This document shows positions 10,879 to 21,420 of a DNA stretch of 64,000 bases, piece after piece. A model generated the notes under the pieces. It was not told the DNA's origin, did not search any database, and was given only the letters and a program-made list of their open reading frames with translations. The translations under genes were made by a program, and so were the position numbers. This DNA comes from Endothia cerciana (taxonomy: Eukaryota > Ascomycota > Sordariomycetes > Diaporthales > Cryphonectriaceae), in contig JALRMH010000079.1 in the NCBI GenBank assembly GCA_026119935.1, positions 32,538-96,537 of the forward strand. Reading direction: 5' to 3'. Position 1 is the first letter of the stretch. Each line of letters starts with the position of its first letter.

Positions 10879-13878
10879 ATGGCTGCACCACGGGCAGGCT
10901 CTTCCGCCATTCTCGACACTCTGAACGACGCACAATGCAGGGCGGTCTGCTCAGAAGCCGCAACCGTCGCCATCATGGCCGGCCCTGGAAGCGGCAAGAC
11001 TCACACCCTAGCCTCGCGCGTTGTGTGGCTAGTCGACGCCCTCGCCTACCAACCCCAGAACGTCGTCGTGGCAACTTTCACCGTCAAGGCTGCCCGTGAG
11101 ATGCGCGAGCGTATCGGGAAGGCTCTAGGCCATGACCGTGGGAGCAAGCTGGTCCTGGGCACCTTTCACAGCATCGCCCGTCGGTACCTCGCTGCATATG
11201 GCAGATATGTCGGCCTGGACCAGAAATTCAGCATCGCCGATGATTCAGACTCCAGAGCCCTCATCATCCGCATCTGCAAGCGCCTACAGCTTAGCATTGA
11301 TCCTGTCCAGGCCCGGGCGTGGATCAGCAAGAGGAAGGCAAAAGGCAGGGAGTGGAAGCCCACCCCATTGAGACGCCAGCGGAGCGGCGAGGCGGCAGCG
11401 GGTTCGAAAGCGTTCGAGGCCTGCTATCGAGAGTATCAAGGTCACCTCGAGAGGTCGAACCTCCTTGACTACGATGATCTCCTTGTCCGCTGCGTAGAAC
11501 TCCTTCAGAAACGTCCCGCCTGTGTGTCTAACGTCGAGGCGGTGCTCATCGATGAGTACCAAGACACAAATGGGATACAGTACGACCTCATGCGTCTTCT
11601 TGCTCAAGGAAAGAACCGGATCACGATCGTCGGAGACCCTGATCAGAGTATCTACGGGTGGCGTTCGGCCGAAAGTACGAACCTCGGGCGTCTCTTTGAT
11701 GACTTTCCTAGAACCGATCAAATCTCCCTCGAGGAGAATTACCGGTCCTCTCAGGCCATCCTGGACACCGCCTTGAGCGTCATTCAGCAGGACGAAAAGA
11801 GGTACAAGAAGGTACTTAGACCGGTACATGGCAAGGGCACTCGGCCGACATTGAGACGGTTGAAGACGTCAGCCGACGAGGCCGGGTGGATAGTCTCGGA
11901 AATACGTCGCGCACAAATGATGTCGGGGCGCATGATCGGACCTGAAGATATAGCCATCCTTCTGCGCTCGGCTTCTCTGTCTAGACATTTAGAAACATCC
12001 CTCGGCAGGGCCGGGATTGCTTATAGGATGGTTGGGGGGTTCAAGTTCTACGAACGGGCGGAGATCAAGGTCATTCTCGACTATCTTAGGGTCGTTCATC
12101 AACCGGAAAACAACGACGCCCTTGCGAGGATCATCAATGTGCCCAAGCGGGGCGTCGGAGATGGAACAATCAAGGCCCTACTCGAGGAAGCGGAGCGGTC
12201 GTCTCAGAGCCTTTGGAGCTTGCTGGTCAAGCACTGTCGTGGTGATCGGGCGGCCAAGACCAGTATCAAGAAGACAGTCGAGCAGAAGATCAGTGGTGAA
12301 TTGATCCGTCTAGTCCTTGATATCCAAAAAAAGATCCGACAGCCACTGGGGGAACCCCCCTACACGTTGGTCAACATCATCGATGACGTCTTGGCAAGAC
12401 TTTCTTTCGAGAAATTCCTTCAGGACGCCTACCGCGACGAGTACGAACAAAGATGGGCCAACGTTCAGGAGTTCCGGGCTCTTGGAAGCGACTTCATCAG
12501 GGACACAAATATCGACTTGGATGACGAGCTGCCCGAAATCGACGGGCTGGAGCAGGCCAGAGATACCGATGTTCTTGCCAGATTCCTGGCTAATGTCTCG
12601 CTGGCCTCGGACGCCCAGAATAAAGGTGAAGACCAGGCTTCGACGCCGATGGTTACCATATCCACCATCCATGCTGCCAAAGGTCTCGAATGGCCAATCG
12701 TTTTTATACCAGCAGCTTACAATGGTTCTATCCCTCACATACGATCCGAAGATACAGACGAGGAACGTCGGCTTCTCTACGTGGCGATGACTCGGGCGAA
12801 GGCATTAATGTACATTAGCTGCCCGTTGGTGAGCTCCTCGTACGGCGGACAGGCTGAGGTACAGTTGTCGGACTTCCTTGAACCTGTTGCGAAGACCTTC
12901 AGCAGAATTGGGCCCGATCTCGAACGCCACCGACTAGAGATGATCGGAAGGATTCTTGGACGCCAGGTTCCGACGCAGCAGTCGATCTACGACGGACTGC
13001 CTGGTGGCGTCAGTCCAAACGACGATCTATTCCCCGAAGACCCGACATCACAGCAAAATGAGGAGGGCACCAATCTGCCATGGACTGGATTCTCGTCCGA
13101 AGAGCCTCGGAGAAAACGTCCGCGGCTGGCCGCTCCAATGGATATTATACAGGGCAACGAGGAGAAGATGTGGCCAAGGGACTACCCAACTACAATGGAC
13201 CAGCAACCTACATTCACAACGGTCTCACAGCTCGGCTTCATCACCGCGGGTCACCACCAAGCAGTTCTTGGATCAGCCAATCCTGCCGCCAGTGTACCGG
13301 TTGGTCAAGTCTCAAAGAAGGGAAAGGCGACTTTGCCAGGAGGACAAACCACGCTTCTCGGATTTGTCAAGGGCCGATCTGTGAACGACATACTGAACGA
13401 GCCAGCAGTCTCCTGCTCAGGCTTGCAGCGCCTTGGGATCGAGTCTCATACCCCCAGGTTGAACCAGGCAGATGGGAGTCAAGCAGGACCTCCTACGATC
13501 GACCCGAAGCTGTCTCATCACAGAATTCGCCCGTGTCAGAGCTGGAGGCAGAGGCCAACAGTGAAGCCAACAGGAATATCAGGCTCGACAGCACAATATG
13601 TGCAGTTCTCTAGCTCACCTCCCAGGCCTTCAACCCTAGATGGTGCAGCTGGAGCTTGTGACTTTACGCCGGCGGACCATCATGAGAGCTCTGGTCCCGT
13701 GATACCTGAGTCTACAGCTTCACGTCCGGCGCTGAGTTTCCACAATACGACAATTGACATGCAGAAAACAACTAGGGGCGTCAAGCGCCCTCCAGGCTTC
13801 GCTGGTCCTCGTGATGGAGCTGCAGCACTGCAGAAGCTTCGCAAGCCTTTCCGACCTTTAACCATAAATCGATCATGA
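10879..13878 (+). CDS. srs2: Srs2-type UvrD-family DNA helicase
   Basis: ATP-dependent 3'-5' DNA helicase of superfamily 1, expected to strip Rad51 filaments and limit recombination at replication forks (MUS-50/Srs2 in fungi). A single exon encodes 999 residues. Walker A GPGSGKT is at residues 35-41, Walker B is in the VLIDEYQDTN stretch, followed by GDPDQSIYGWRSAE (motif III region), and motif VI appears as RRLLYVAMTRAKA. All UvrD helicase motifs are present in order. The start at 10879 was chosen because it lies just before the conserved LNDAQCRAV entry; an in-frame ATG eleven codons upstream is less likely. The C-terminal 300 residues are disordered, as in yeast Srs2, and carry QTTLLGFV at 823-830, a PCNA-binding-like motif. 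The neighbour upstream is divergent and shows no functional link. Confidence 0.93.
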   Translation: MAAPRAGSSAILDTLNDAQCRAVCSEAATVAIMAGPGSGKTHTLASRVVWLVDALAYQPQNVVVATFTVKAAREMRERIGKALGHDRGSKLVLGTFHSIARRYLAAYGRYVGLDQKFSIADDSDSRALIIRICKRLQLSIDPVQARAWISKRKAKGREWKPTPLRRQRSGEAAAGSKAFEACYREYQGHLERSNLLDYDDLLVRCVELLQKRPACVSNVEAVLIDEYQDTNGIQYDLMRLLAQGKNRITIVGDPDQSIYGWRSAESTNLGRLFDDFPRTDQISLEENYRSSQAILDTALSVIQQDEKRYKKVLRPVHGKGTRPTLRRLKTSADEAGWIVSEIRRAQMMSGRMIGPEDIAILLRSASLSRHLETSLGRAGIAYRMVGGFKFYERAEIKVILDYLRVVHQPENNDALARIINVPKRGVGDGTIKALLEEAERSSQSLWSLLVKHCRGDRAAKTSIKKTVEQKISGELIRLVLDIQKKIRQPLGEPPYTLVNIIDDVLARLSFEKFLQDAYRDEYEQRWANVQEFRALGSDFIRDTNIDLDDELPEIDGLEQARDTDVLARFLANVSLASDAQNKGEDQASTPMVTISTIHAAKGLEWPIVFIPAAYNGSIPHIRSEDTDEERRLLYVAMTRAKALMYISCPLVSSSYGGQAEVQLSDFLEPVAKTFSRIGPDLERHRLEMIGRILGRQVPTQQSIYDGLPGGVSPNDDLFPEDPTSQQNEEGTNLPWTGFSSEEPRRKRPRLAAPMDIIQGNEEKMWPRDYPTTMDQQPTFTTVSQLGFITAGHHQAVLGSANPAASVPVGQVSKKGKATLPGGQTTLLGFVKGRSVNDILNEPAVSCSGLQRLGIESHTPRLNQADGSQAGPPTIDPKLSHHRIRPCQSWRQRPTVKPTGISGSTAQYVQFSSSPPRPSTLDGAAGACDFTPADHHESSGPVIPESTASRPALSFHNTTIDMQKTTRGVKRPPGFAGPRDGAAALQKLRKPFRPLTINRS

Positions 13879-14142
13879 TCGTTATGCCAATCAATCTTGG
13901 ATTTCTAGACGGAGATTGACACACTGACCGGACTGAATTCCTCCGAAGGATGATGGATCTTACGTTGTGCTTGTCCCCCGTCCCGGAGGAAATTGGGTGG
14001 CACATAAGTTTACAGTCAAGCATAATGGTTATTCTCGAGTTAAATAACGACAGATTCGACAAAGCAGTCAGGCATGGGATCCAATGACCTTACCTGCAGG
14101 TCGATTTGACTTGTGGCTCCTCTCGATCAGCCAATCCCGAAA

Positions 14143-14478
14143 ATGGCTGCTATCAGAATTGCCGGAGTCCCCATGCTCGCCCAACTTGTCAACAAGCCAG
14201 ATACGCTCGCCACTCTGAGGCTCACAAACGCCAAGAATTCGTTCACGCCCGTCCGTCGCAGCGCCTTGTTTACTACCAAGAAAACGGGGCCCAATGACAA
14301 TCCCGGGATCAAGGATACCGAAAACCCAAGGTTTAGCCTCAACAATCTCGGTGCCAGTCGCAGGACGCGCTTCTGGCTTGCAGCCAGTCTTGTCACATTG
14401 GGATTCATTGAGGGCGCAACTTGGGTCAAGTTTTGGCCCAGAAATACTGGGCGTGATCATCAGCAGTCGTCGGGATAG
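14143..14478 (+). CDS. Small probable mitochondrial inner-membrane protein
   Basis: A single exon encodes 111 residues. I cannot name the family. The N-terminal 45 residues are basic with few acidic residues (NSFTPVRRSALFTTKKTG), which fits a mitochondrial targeting presequence with an Arg-containing cleavage region. A conserved-looking segment DNPGIKDTENPRFSLNNLG follows. One hydrophobic helix, FWLAASLVTLGFIEGATWV, lies near residues 77-95, with a short polar tail. This order (presequence, short linker, one C-terminal helix) is typical of small subunits or assembly factors of inner-membrane complexes. An ATG ten codons upstream (14113) is the alternative start. The opposite-strand frames here are shadows. 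It starts 264 bp after the Srs2 stop in the same direction, so it may have a very short promoter. Confidence 0.6.
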   Translation: MAAIRIAGVPMLAQLVNKPDTLATLRLTNAKNSFTPVRRSALFTTKKTGPNDNPGIKDTENPRFSLNNLGASRRTRFWLAASLVTLGFIEGATWVKFWPRNTGRDHQQSSG

Positions 14479-16561
14479 AGAGCGAGGCAAGCTGCACTTT
14501 GGGGCATCTCTTGTGTCTCGGCGTCGGGTATTCATCCGCCTTGGATTTCAGTTAAAGAGATGCGAGCAGGATGAATCACACGGCCATTGTTCTGGCCAGG
14601 CACACGCTTAGCAACGTTACTGAAATGAATATGAGCCGTGATCTGCTCTGGCTCCTTGCTCTGCCCTCGTGCTGCATCCTTGCCCTTGAAGAGGACATGA
14701 TGTGGGGTATGTTCTTCGGACGCTACTGAATGCAGACTCGAGACGAGACCGAGAAATCCAGTCAGCATGGCACCAGCGCCTGTCCTTGCACAGTCGGGTC
14801 CGTCAATATGGGCAGCCGTATTTGAATCTGACCTAGATGAGCGTTGGAACGCGGAGGCGATCTGGAATGTATCTGCGACGGCTAGGTAAGTTACGTCTTT
14901 CCCTTAGTCGAAGCTTATTCAGAAGTTTCCACATGTGACCGAGGAAATGTCTCGGATGAGGTTGCCGAGTCTTTAGAGAAAGCTGAGCAGAAGGGGTCAC
15001 ATTACGAGGATGTTTAACGCCTGTGTGACCCACCCAGCGCAGATCGGGGAGCTGAAGAGACTGAACAGCGCAGGGGGGGGGGGAGGGATCATGAAGCCCG
15101 ATAGATGAGCTCGGTGTGCGCCACCATCGCAATGAAAGGAGCAGAACTATTTGAAGGGTGCATAGTACAACTGGGGCCGCTTTTGAAGCCCGGATCTACC
15201 GTCGGTGGGCATACCGAACCTGGTGCAGTATGCCGGGTGCGCTTTTCCGGGGAGCCTGTTCCACCTCCATCCGGTGACAGGCCGAAAGCTCCCGCGGGAT
15301 CCGCTTCCTCTTTGTCAAGTTGTTCAGCCCGGCCGAAGATATCGCTTCCGTCCAGCCTGTCTGCCCGGCCACGGTCTGAACATGATAACGGGCAGATTAG
15401 AGATAGGGCCCATTGCCACAATAGGGGTAGAACGGCAACAGCTTGGTGACCTCGCTTCAGATCTCGTCATCCTCCTGGATATTATCAGAGGGTGTGGTAT
15501 AGTGGGAGAGACCGCCTACTGTCAAGGTCTCGAGGGCACAGACCCAACCGAGAACGACGGCAGGGACTGTCCAGGAGTCCAGCTGGTCCCGGCTCTGATA
15601 TGCATGGTGACCCGCCACGAAGTCACCCCGACCAGGGCCATATGCAGATCTGTACCCTGATGAAGGCTGGACGGCCCTGCTTCGAATGCATGTGACGCCC
15701 TGGGCTTGCTTCTTTGACCACCTCCAACAATTAACGAGACGCTTCCCGACTATACGAAGTACATACGTACAGAGCGAAGCAGCCGTGGCAGTGTACGCTT
15801 CTCTGCCCTGGTCTTCACCGTCCCCCCCCCCCCTCCCCGGTTGGCAGATCCCCGTCAACATCAGGTACAGCCTCCTCATTGGCGGTCATGTATCGCGGTG
15901 AGTTGTGGGCAATCCGGGCTAAGACCAACTAAGAAGGACAAATCGGTCTCCGTCGCTGGCCGTGGGACCAAACACCCACCTACAGTTCCACTCGGCGGCG
16001 GCAATGCAGCACCGACATCACACCTTCTTCAACGAGAGACTTGTCGTAGCTCGTGGATCACCACGGCAGCCTGTACCACAACGACAGCCGCTCCAGGGCT
16101 AGGACAAGTCCCGCCTCGGACGTTGCATCGATGCTGGAGGTGCCGGGGCATGATCATGTCATTTCCTTTTCTCCAAAGTGTCCGAAACTGCTACATAGTG
16201 CTGTCCCAGGCGATGCGGTCATCACCACAATCCTCCACACCCACCCCGCCTTGCAGTCCAAGATGGACCCCCTAGCCCGGAACCCACAGGAGCTGCAATC
16301 TCCAAGGATGATAGGGACCCGTGCCTGAGATCTGGGGCACTCATCTACATGGGCGGAACACCAAGCTTGCCTTGGTTCATAAAGCTGGTGTTTGCTCCTT
16401 CGAGTCCCTTCGATTGCACTATGAGGCCGTCGTCGCCATCCACGGTTTCCCAGACGCGACACCCACCCGGCTAGCTGTGTCCAGTGTGCTACTCCCACGC
16501 TGACACCTCCATAGGGAGTTTCACATACTACCTAAGGCTGGGACCGGGTGCCGAGGACGCC
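14479..16561. other. Region without an assignable gene; protein-like minus-strand stretches
   Basis: No complete gene could be built. On the minus strand, 14868-14532 is open and reads like a protein end (ADTFQIASAF ... RVIHPARISLTEIQGG, then stop), preceded by a possible TAG acceptor. Further open minus stretches occur at 15421-15089 and 15879-15457, the latter ending at a TGA followed in frame by SEVTKLLPFYPYCGNG. I could not link them by consistent introns. They may be a multi-exon gene I cannot resolve, or a decayed one. G and C runs sit at 15073-15083 and 15822-15833. The right end carries the ceramidase promoter. Confidence 0.35.
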
Positions 16562-19190
16562 ATGGCGCCTTCTGCGTTCAAGGAGCGCGCCGCCCCGCGC
16601 AGGGGTGTTTTCAGCACCATTGCCCTCTTCTCCGTCTTGGTCCTTGGTCTGCTGGCCATCTCCGTGCTGAACGGGAATCAAAACACGAGAACCTTTGCTT
16701 CCGCGCCCGAGGGGCTGGACGACGTCGACTTTGACGACCTTGAGGAAGTCAGGCAATTCCTGACGTCCAAGACGCGAGCCTCGGCTGGCGACCAGTATCT
16801 GTAGGTCGACTCCCTCTGCAGGACACACCACCCTTCCTCGGTGGTGTCGACTAAGAAACCCGTACTGACCTGCGCGTAAATCGGTTAGAATAGGGGTTGG
16901 CAAGGCTGACATCACCGGCCCTGTTGTCGAAGTGGAGTTCGGTGGCTATGCGGATCTGAGCCAGATCGGGACAGGCCTGCGTCAACGACTCTATTCTCGA
17001 GCATTCATTGTCGGCGATGTCAGCAACCCGGATGATAGATTTGTCTACCTGGTCTTGGACATCGCAGCTGGTGATACAGCCCAACGCTATGGCATCTTAG
17101 AAGGGCTTGCTGCCCTGGGAGATGAGTACGCGGTATATGGACAATCCAACGTTGCCGTTACGGGCACTCATTCCCACAACGGCCCTGGTGCTTGGTGGAA
17201 TTATCTCCTCGTCAGTCCCCAACCCTTCGGCCTGCACAATGAAGCCCCGACTGACCAGCCCAGCCTCAAATTACGAGTTTCGGAATGGACCTCCAGAGCG
17301 TGAACTCCATCATCGATGGTGCTATTCTCTCCATTCAGAGGGCGCACGAGAGCCTGACGGAAGGCTATCTTGACGTCGGCACTGTGAACATCACCGATGG
17401 CAACCTGAGTCGCAGTCTCTATGCTTATGAGAACAACCCCGAAGAGGAGCGCGCCGTGTACAACAGCTCCACAGATCAGACCCTGACAATGTTGAGGTTT
17501 CAGCGTGCTTCGGATGGCCTCAACATTGGGGTGCTGACTTGGTATCCTGTACGTGCACCAGGGTGGTTTTCTTCTTCTCCCTGTCGAGATCTTTGGGCCT
17601 CCCAGAGACAAGATACCTTGCAGAGGATACAGCACGTTGCTCTTCGACCACACCCTGGGCCTCGTTCCCCCTCTTGGCCTCCGGGCGATTGCTAACTTCA
17701 AGTTGCTCTAGGTCCATGGCACGTCAATGTATGGCAACAACACTCACGTAGCTGGCGACAACAAGGGCGTGGCAGCCTATTTGTTCGAGCAGACCATGGC
17801 GAGCGACAGCTCAGCTGCTGACGGTTTCGTCGCTGGTTTCTCCCAGGCCAATGTGGGAGACACGACCCCGAATGTTCTGGGTGCTTGGTGCGATGATGGC
17901 TCAGGAGACATGTGCAGCCTCGAGAATAGTACATGCGCTAATGGCAGGTCTGAGGACTGCCATGGCCGAGGGCCCTTGTTTGCCAACGTCGATCTTGGTG
18001 TAACTTCTTGCTACGAGATGGGCCGGCGTCAGTTCCAAGGGGCATACGACCTATACGGCGACTTCGATTCCCAATCGACTCCTATCGTTGGCCCGACTGT
18101 CAAGTCGTACCACTTCTTCCAGAACATGAGCTACTTCGAGTTCGCGCTGCCCAACGGCACCGTGGTCAACACATGTCCTGCTGCTCTAGGACAGTCCTTT
18201 GCAGCTGGTACTACAGACTGGCCTGGCGCATTTGACTTCGTCCAAGCTGACTCCGGTGAGCCTGACGACCCACTCTGGGATGCAGTCGCCTACCTCCTCA
18301 AAGACCCTGGCCCGGAGCAGGTAGCATGCCAGTACCCGAAGCCCGTTCTTCTGGATGTGGGTGAGATCTACGAACCATACGCCTGGACCCCGGATATTGT
18401 CGATATACAGAGTTTCCGTGTCGGGCAGTTGATCATCATCGTCTCGCCCAGCGAGGCAACCACCATGTCCGGCCGTCGATGGCGCACCGCCGTTGCTAAC
18501 GAGGCTGCGGCAACTTTCCTAAACGACACCGAGCCGGTCGTGGTCCTCGGAGGCCCTGCAAACACCTATGCACACTACGTCGCAACCCTGGAAGAGTACC
18601 AGATCCAGCGGTACGAAGGCGCCAGCACCCTGTTTGGCCAGTACGAGCTCAACGCCTATATGAACCTGTCCGTCAGCAGCATGCACTACCTCGCCCCTGA
18701 CTCCACCGACTCCCCTGCGCCAGGCCCCTTCCCACCAGACAACAGAAACGTATCCTACGACTTCATTACCGGCGTCGTCTATGATGGCCACCCGATCGGC
18801 AGCGACTTCGGCGACGTGATCACACAGCCCGACGACTCATACACAATCGGCAGTGTTGTCAACACGACCTTCCAGGGCGCGAACCCGCGCAACAATCTGC
18901 GGCTAGAGGGCACTTTCGCTGCAGTGGAGCAGTTGAACGGCTCGACGTGGACGCAGGTCCGCGACGACAATGACTGGCACCTTGTGTACACGTGGGAGCG
19001 GACGGACACTATCCTGGGATACAGCCAGGTCATCATCACCTGGGAAACCGAGACGACGGACAACTCAGCAACGGCACCGTATGCCTCTGCGGGCACGTAT
19101 AGGGTAAGGTATTATGGTGATTGGAAGGACATTACGGGCACGATCACGGCCTTTAATGGGACGAGCGATACTTTTACGTTGACCTCGTGA
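16562..19190 (+). CDS. Neutral ceramidase with membrane anchor
   Basis: Neutral/alkaline ceramidase family, hydrolysing ceramide to sphingoid base and fatty acid at the cell surface or in the secretory path. Four exons (16562-16800, 16889-17210, 17264-17548, 17712-19190) separated by introns of 88, 53 and 163 bp join in frame to 774 residues, the usual family length. An N-terminal hydrophobic stretch (FSTIALFSVLVLGLLAISVL) acts as signal anchor. KADITGP, the Zn-region GTHSHNGPGAWWNYLL, and VHGTSM are clear family signatures, and the C-terminal Ig-like domain is present. Odd point: the segment that carries the catalytic Ser in bacterial and human enzymes (GDVSPN) here reads GDTTPN, with Thr334 at the nucleophile position (codon ACC at 17865-17867). 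The gene is otherwise intact. It converges on the decayed GH3 gene. Confidence 0.92.
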
Positions 19191-19249
19191 GGGGGAGGCG
19201 AGAGGCCTTCGAGTCAGATCCAGTGTATATACCTATTTGCATCATATTA

Positions 19250-19255
19250 AATAAA
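19250..19255 (+). terminator. Candidate polyadenylation signal of the ceramidase gene
   Basis: AATAAA occurs 60 bp after the ceramidase stop codon in AT-rich sequence that also holds TATAT and TTGCAT. The position fits a fungal poly(A) signal for the plus-strand ceramidase transcript. The rest of 19191-19522 shows nothing else and separates two convergent genes. Confidence 0.4.
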
Positions 19256-19522
19256 GGATCGAAGCAATAATAACGGATGACTCGATGACCGTGATACAGA
19301 AAGACCTAGACTTGCCGTAGTATCAGTGAACGGTGCAATGAGAACATCTCGGGACAGCCTAAAGGTGAAGTAACGGCCGGCAGCGCCTCTTGCGACGAGA
19401 CCATCGCATATGATATTGGCGGGAGGAGGCAGAGTCATATATATCCTAATACAATCAAGTCCCGAAGGAGGCTCCCAGAAGGGGTTGTCCTTCGTCCGCC
19501 CTTTGAAAACGTTAGTACCTAT

Positions 19523-21420
19523 CTAAGTCACCGTCAAGGTAAGCCTTCGCCGCAAAATCCGAGGCCGAACTGCCCGCATACACACCGTCAAAGTCCCCGG
19601 TTCCACGACACAATGCATCCGGATGTCCCATAGTCCTGAATCAGCCACGCTGATGTCGATACTAACCGTCTCGGTAGCGCCAGCTGCGATGAACACCTTC
19701 TCAGCAGCTTCGGCGACAGTAATGGCTTCCCCAAAGCCAGAATCGACATTGGACCAGCGCCCACAGCCTTTAGCGTATGTGATTGTACCCTGGCTGGCTG
19801 CTTGAAAGCCTTCGAGTGGCATGACGCCTCGATAGCCGGATGTATATGGCTGGTAAACTTGTGGTTAGCAGCAGACAGCCGACAATAACAAGATAAATGA
19901 ATAAACTGGTTTGACGAGGTGAGACGCTGCAGATGTTAAACAATTCTGGGAGAACAAAACTTTGGGATGTAAAACGTCCAGAGGACCCCCTCAAGCATGC
20001 CTCGCAGCTTCTAAAGCACTCTTGAGCAATGAGAAGACGTACGACATAGTCGCCATAGTTCACCCGATCTGCTGCCATGGGCCCAATAACGGCAACGTGG
20101 TCTGTCTTGCTGAGCGGTAGCTCGGCGTTGTGGTTCTCGAGAAGCACGATGGATTCAGTATCTAGTTGGCGGGCAAGCTGCTGCGTGGCGTTGGTGTGGA
20201 TGTATTGATCGAATTCCTCCTCGGGTACGCCGAGGAAGGGCTTCTCAAATAGACCCATCTGGAACTTGGCACGCAGGATCCTGGAGACGGCGACTATCGA
20301 CAATAGATCTATTGGGAGTCCCGGCTGTTACCATGTCGGGGATCTTCTCGTAGTTGTAGCTTCCACTGCCCATCTCAGCGTCCGTGCCTGCCGGAAGGGC
20401 GAAGTCCACGACGGCTTCGGAGTCGATAGGAGAGGCTTGACACATTGTCAAAGGCCATGCAGATCCGGTCCATCCCTCCAGCATCTGACATGACAAAATA
20501 GTCATACCCCCGAGCTTCTCGGGGTATCTCGGTGAGGAGATGATAATCCGCCACCGCTGGCATACTGTCGTAACAATGATAGGCGGCCATGATAGCCACA
20601 GCATCTGCAGCGATTATGGCCCGCTCGTAGGACGGTAGATATGTCATCAAACGCTCTCGTTCGCCTCGATGGACTGGAGATGTGTTGATACCCTGCTCAG
20701 GCGACGCGTAAGCGGCGAAATGCTTGACTATGGCAGCAACGCCGCCGGACTGGAAGCCCTTGACATAGCTATACGCCATCTCCCCGGCCAGATAGGAGTC
20801 CTCGCCATACGTCTCTTCGACCATGCCGTACCGCAGCTCGCGAGCCAGGTCTCCGAGGGGACCGAATATCTGGTTCACACCCAGAGCCGAGGCCTCCTGC
20901 GCAATCGCCTTGCCCATCTTCTCGATCAAGTCCGGATTCCACGAACAAGCTTGGGCTACCGGGCTGTATCGTGGCGTTCGCGGAATTAGAAAGCCGTGAA
21001 TGCCCTCTGACTGGACCCAGGCGGGGATTCCAAGTGTCGTGTTCTGCATTAGATAATCCTGGCCGATCTTGACGGAGGTCCACAAAGTCGTCCAGTTCAC
21101 ATATCAGCCAACATAGAATGACCCCCCTCGGTACTCTATATTCCAAGCCAGCCCACCCGCATTGGAGGCTCCATCATCGATGTTGATCTACTTCGAGACG
21201 TCCCCCCTGTATCAGCTGGCTCGCCTTCTCCTGTATTGTCATTCGGCCGAAGTCAGATACCCGATCGCCCCAAATTCGGTGAATGGTGGACATAGGCAAT
21301 ATATGTATCCCTTCGAGATCATCTCGAGCATACCTGGCGCGTCATCCTTGTCTCCAAGGATGCGTCTCTCGGCGAGCTTACCATCCTCGCGGGAACCAAG
21401 CTAGCACTTCTGATCCTTGG
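19523..21420 (-). pseudogene. Decayed GH3 beta-xylosidase/beta-glucosidase
   Basis: Fragments of a family 3 glycoside hydrolase occur in the correct order but in different frames. From the 5' side (high coordinates): MTIQEKASQLIQG (about 21242-21205), a one-base frame change in a GGGGGG run, then DVSK-stop-INIDDGASNAGG and FYVG-stop-YVNWTTLW. An intact stretch follows with GQDYLMQNTTLGIPAWVQSE, KHFAAYASPEQG and the nucleophile motif SDAGGMDR. A frame change after MAFDN (near 20440) continues as IDSEAVVDFALPAGTD, and another near 20300 continues as VAVSRILRAKFQMGLF. A normal-looking intron (20042-19850) is still present. Then GFGEAITVAEAA jumps straight to fibronectin-III-like sequence, so roughly 200 residues of the C-terminal sugar-binding domain are missing. 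Two frameshifts plus a third in the leader, in-frame stops and a deletion make a functional product very unlikely. Confidence 0.85.

Noticed and set aside
14068..14535. Minus-strand ORF of 155 codons
   Set aside because: It overlaps the plus-strand small membrane protein, whose presequence and helix make much better sense; the minus frame has no motif.
19523..21420. Repeat-induced point mutation (RIP) as cause of the GH3 decay
   Set aside because: Some stops fit C-to-T changes, but the region is not AT-rich overall and the main damage is frameshifts and a deletion.
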